Shown: positions 63,432-64,000 of the stretch, piece by piece | Layout: each line of letters opens with the position of its first letter | Numbering within the stretch: position 1 is the first letter of the stretch | DNA from: an uncultured Bacteroidaceae bacterium | GTDB taxonomy: Bacteria; Bacteroidota; Bacteroidia; Bacteroidales; Bacteroidaceae | Reading direction: 5' to 3' | Length of the DNA stretch: 64,000 nt | NCBI GenBank assembly: GCA_905235525.1 | Contig: CAJOLW010000035.1 | Span: forward strand, 1 to 64,000 | Made by a program: the position numbers and the translations under genes | Notes under the pieces: generated by a model | Told to the model about the DNA's origin: nothing | Seen by the model: the letters and a program-made list of their open reading frames with translations, nothing else | The model's database searches: none

Positions 63432-64000
63432 ATTTCTTTTACTTTGAATACGTTGTAAGAGATGTTCTCGTCGTACGCATCTGTGTGGTCAAAGCGTTTC
63501 ACGAATTTGACCACTTGGATGGTAATGGGCAACACAAGGATTTCGTAGAGTGTTTTGGCAATGACTTGTGTGAACATTAGTTCAAGCATGAGGGAAAGGG
63601 GCAGTTGGGGTTCGCCCATGAAGAAGAGGGGAAAGATGTAGAATGCGAGAGGGAAAAAGATGAGTGAATCGGCACTTTCTCCTGCCAGCGTGGAGAGGAT
63701 GGCGCGCATGGAGAAGTGGTAGTCGAAGTTTCCTTTGTGGCGGTCTGCCATCTTCATTTTGCTCATCACCAATGCATTAAGGAATGAACCGACGATGAAA
63801 GCGAGCAGACTTGCCACTGCCACTTGGGGTGCAAAGGCGAAGACTTGCTTGAAGGCATCATCGCTTCCCTCCACCGCAGCGGGGAGCGCGCAAGCGATAC
63901 CTCCGATTCCTACGACAAAAAAGTTCATGAGGAAACCCAGCCAAATGATGAGTCTGGCTTTGCGGTAGCCCCACACTTCGGCAATGACATCGTTGAGGAT
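63428..64000 (-). CDS. queuosine precursor transporter (YhhQ/QueT family), cut by the window edge
   Basis: The visible 190 residues include the family sequence [20 protein letters not shown], then four to five membrane segments ending in [20 protein letters not shown]. YhhQ proteins import preQ0/preQ1. The gene continues past position 64000, so the N-terminus is missing here. An internal ATG at 63976 is not the start, since the reading is open and family-like before it. It forms an operon with queC and queF. Confidence 0.9.
   Translation of the reverse strand: MLNDVIAEVWGYRKARLIIWLGFLMNFFVVGIGGIACALPAAVEGSDDAFKQVFAFAPQVAVASLLAFIVGSFLNALVMSKMKMADRHKGNFDYHFSMRAILSTLAGESADSLIFFPLAFYIFPLFFMGEPQLPLSLMLELMFTQVIAKTLYEILVLPITIQVVKFVKRFDHTDAYDENISYNVFKVKEI

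Noticed and set aside
1..64000. CRISPR array
   Set aside because: No regular repeat-spacer pattern was seen; the direct repeats present are tandem duplications or dispersed simple repeats.

Overview
The window looks like a chromosomal segment of a Bacteroidales bacterium, most likely Prevotella or a close relative. The evidence is an LpxC-FabZ fusion followed by LpxA, a Bacteroidetes-type UpxY antiterminator in front of a polysaccharide locus, TTTG-N19/20-TAnnTTTG promoters, almost no Shine-Dalgarno sequences, and a BtuB-like receptor followed by a surface lipoprotein. No rRNA, tRNA or CRISPR array was recognised.

Layout. 1-9.6 kb holds housekeeping genes: a PurM-like protein, lpxD, lpxC-fabZ, lpxA, two small proteins, miaA and a class A penicillin-binding protein. 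9.7-12.9 kb is a minus-strand group of four secreted or lipoprotein genes, two with a YARHG domain. 13.0-17.8 kb is a minus-strand core block (aroE, ubiE/menG, purC, phoH) interrupted by a HUH (RAYT-like) transposase-family gene with an extra C-terminal domain. 18.1-50.5 kb is a large capsule or exopolysaccharide locus headed by upxY. Between upxY and the flippase lies a defence/toxin-antitoxin island (MNT/HEPN pair, a RelE-like remnant, an AIPR-family protein with a small partner, and other debris). The polysaccharide genes encode a flippase, an EpsG-type polymerase, glycosyltransferases, two ferredoxin-pyruvyltransferase pairs (the second broken), CDP-3,6-dideoxyhexose enzymes (RfbF, RfbG, RfbH), a TPP enzyme and a reductase, a GH-A lipoprotein, and SDR enzymes. 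A PIN (VapC-like) module and a Panacea-type module interrupt the locus.

50.6-62.1 kb begins with a cobalamin riboswitch driven by a clear promoter. It is followed by a DASS-family transporter, a small unknown gene, three acyl-CoA carboxylase subunits, and a corrinoid-uptake set (TonB receptor, beta-propeller lipoprotein, binding protein, permease). I infer that B12 acquisition and propionyl/methylmalonyl-CoA metabolism are organised together. A 28-bp bidirectional hairpin ends this block, and the convergent queuosine genes queF, queC and a YhhQ-type transporter (cut by the window edge) follow.

Two themes cross the window. First, at least six frameshifts fall in accessory genes (second pyruvyltransferase, second ferredoxin protein, AAA ATPase, B12 lipoprotein, B12 permease), while every housekeeping gene is intact. 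Second, there are many interspersed simple repeats (TAACCCTAAC-like, TGTCAATTGTCAA-like, AATCTGTGT-like), some inside coding sequence, and a promoter-duplication element shared by the phoH and riboswitch promoters.
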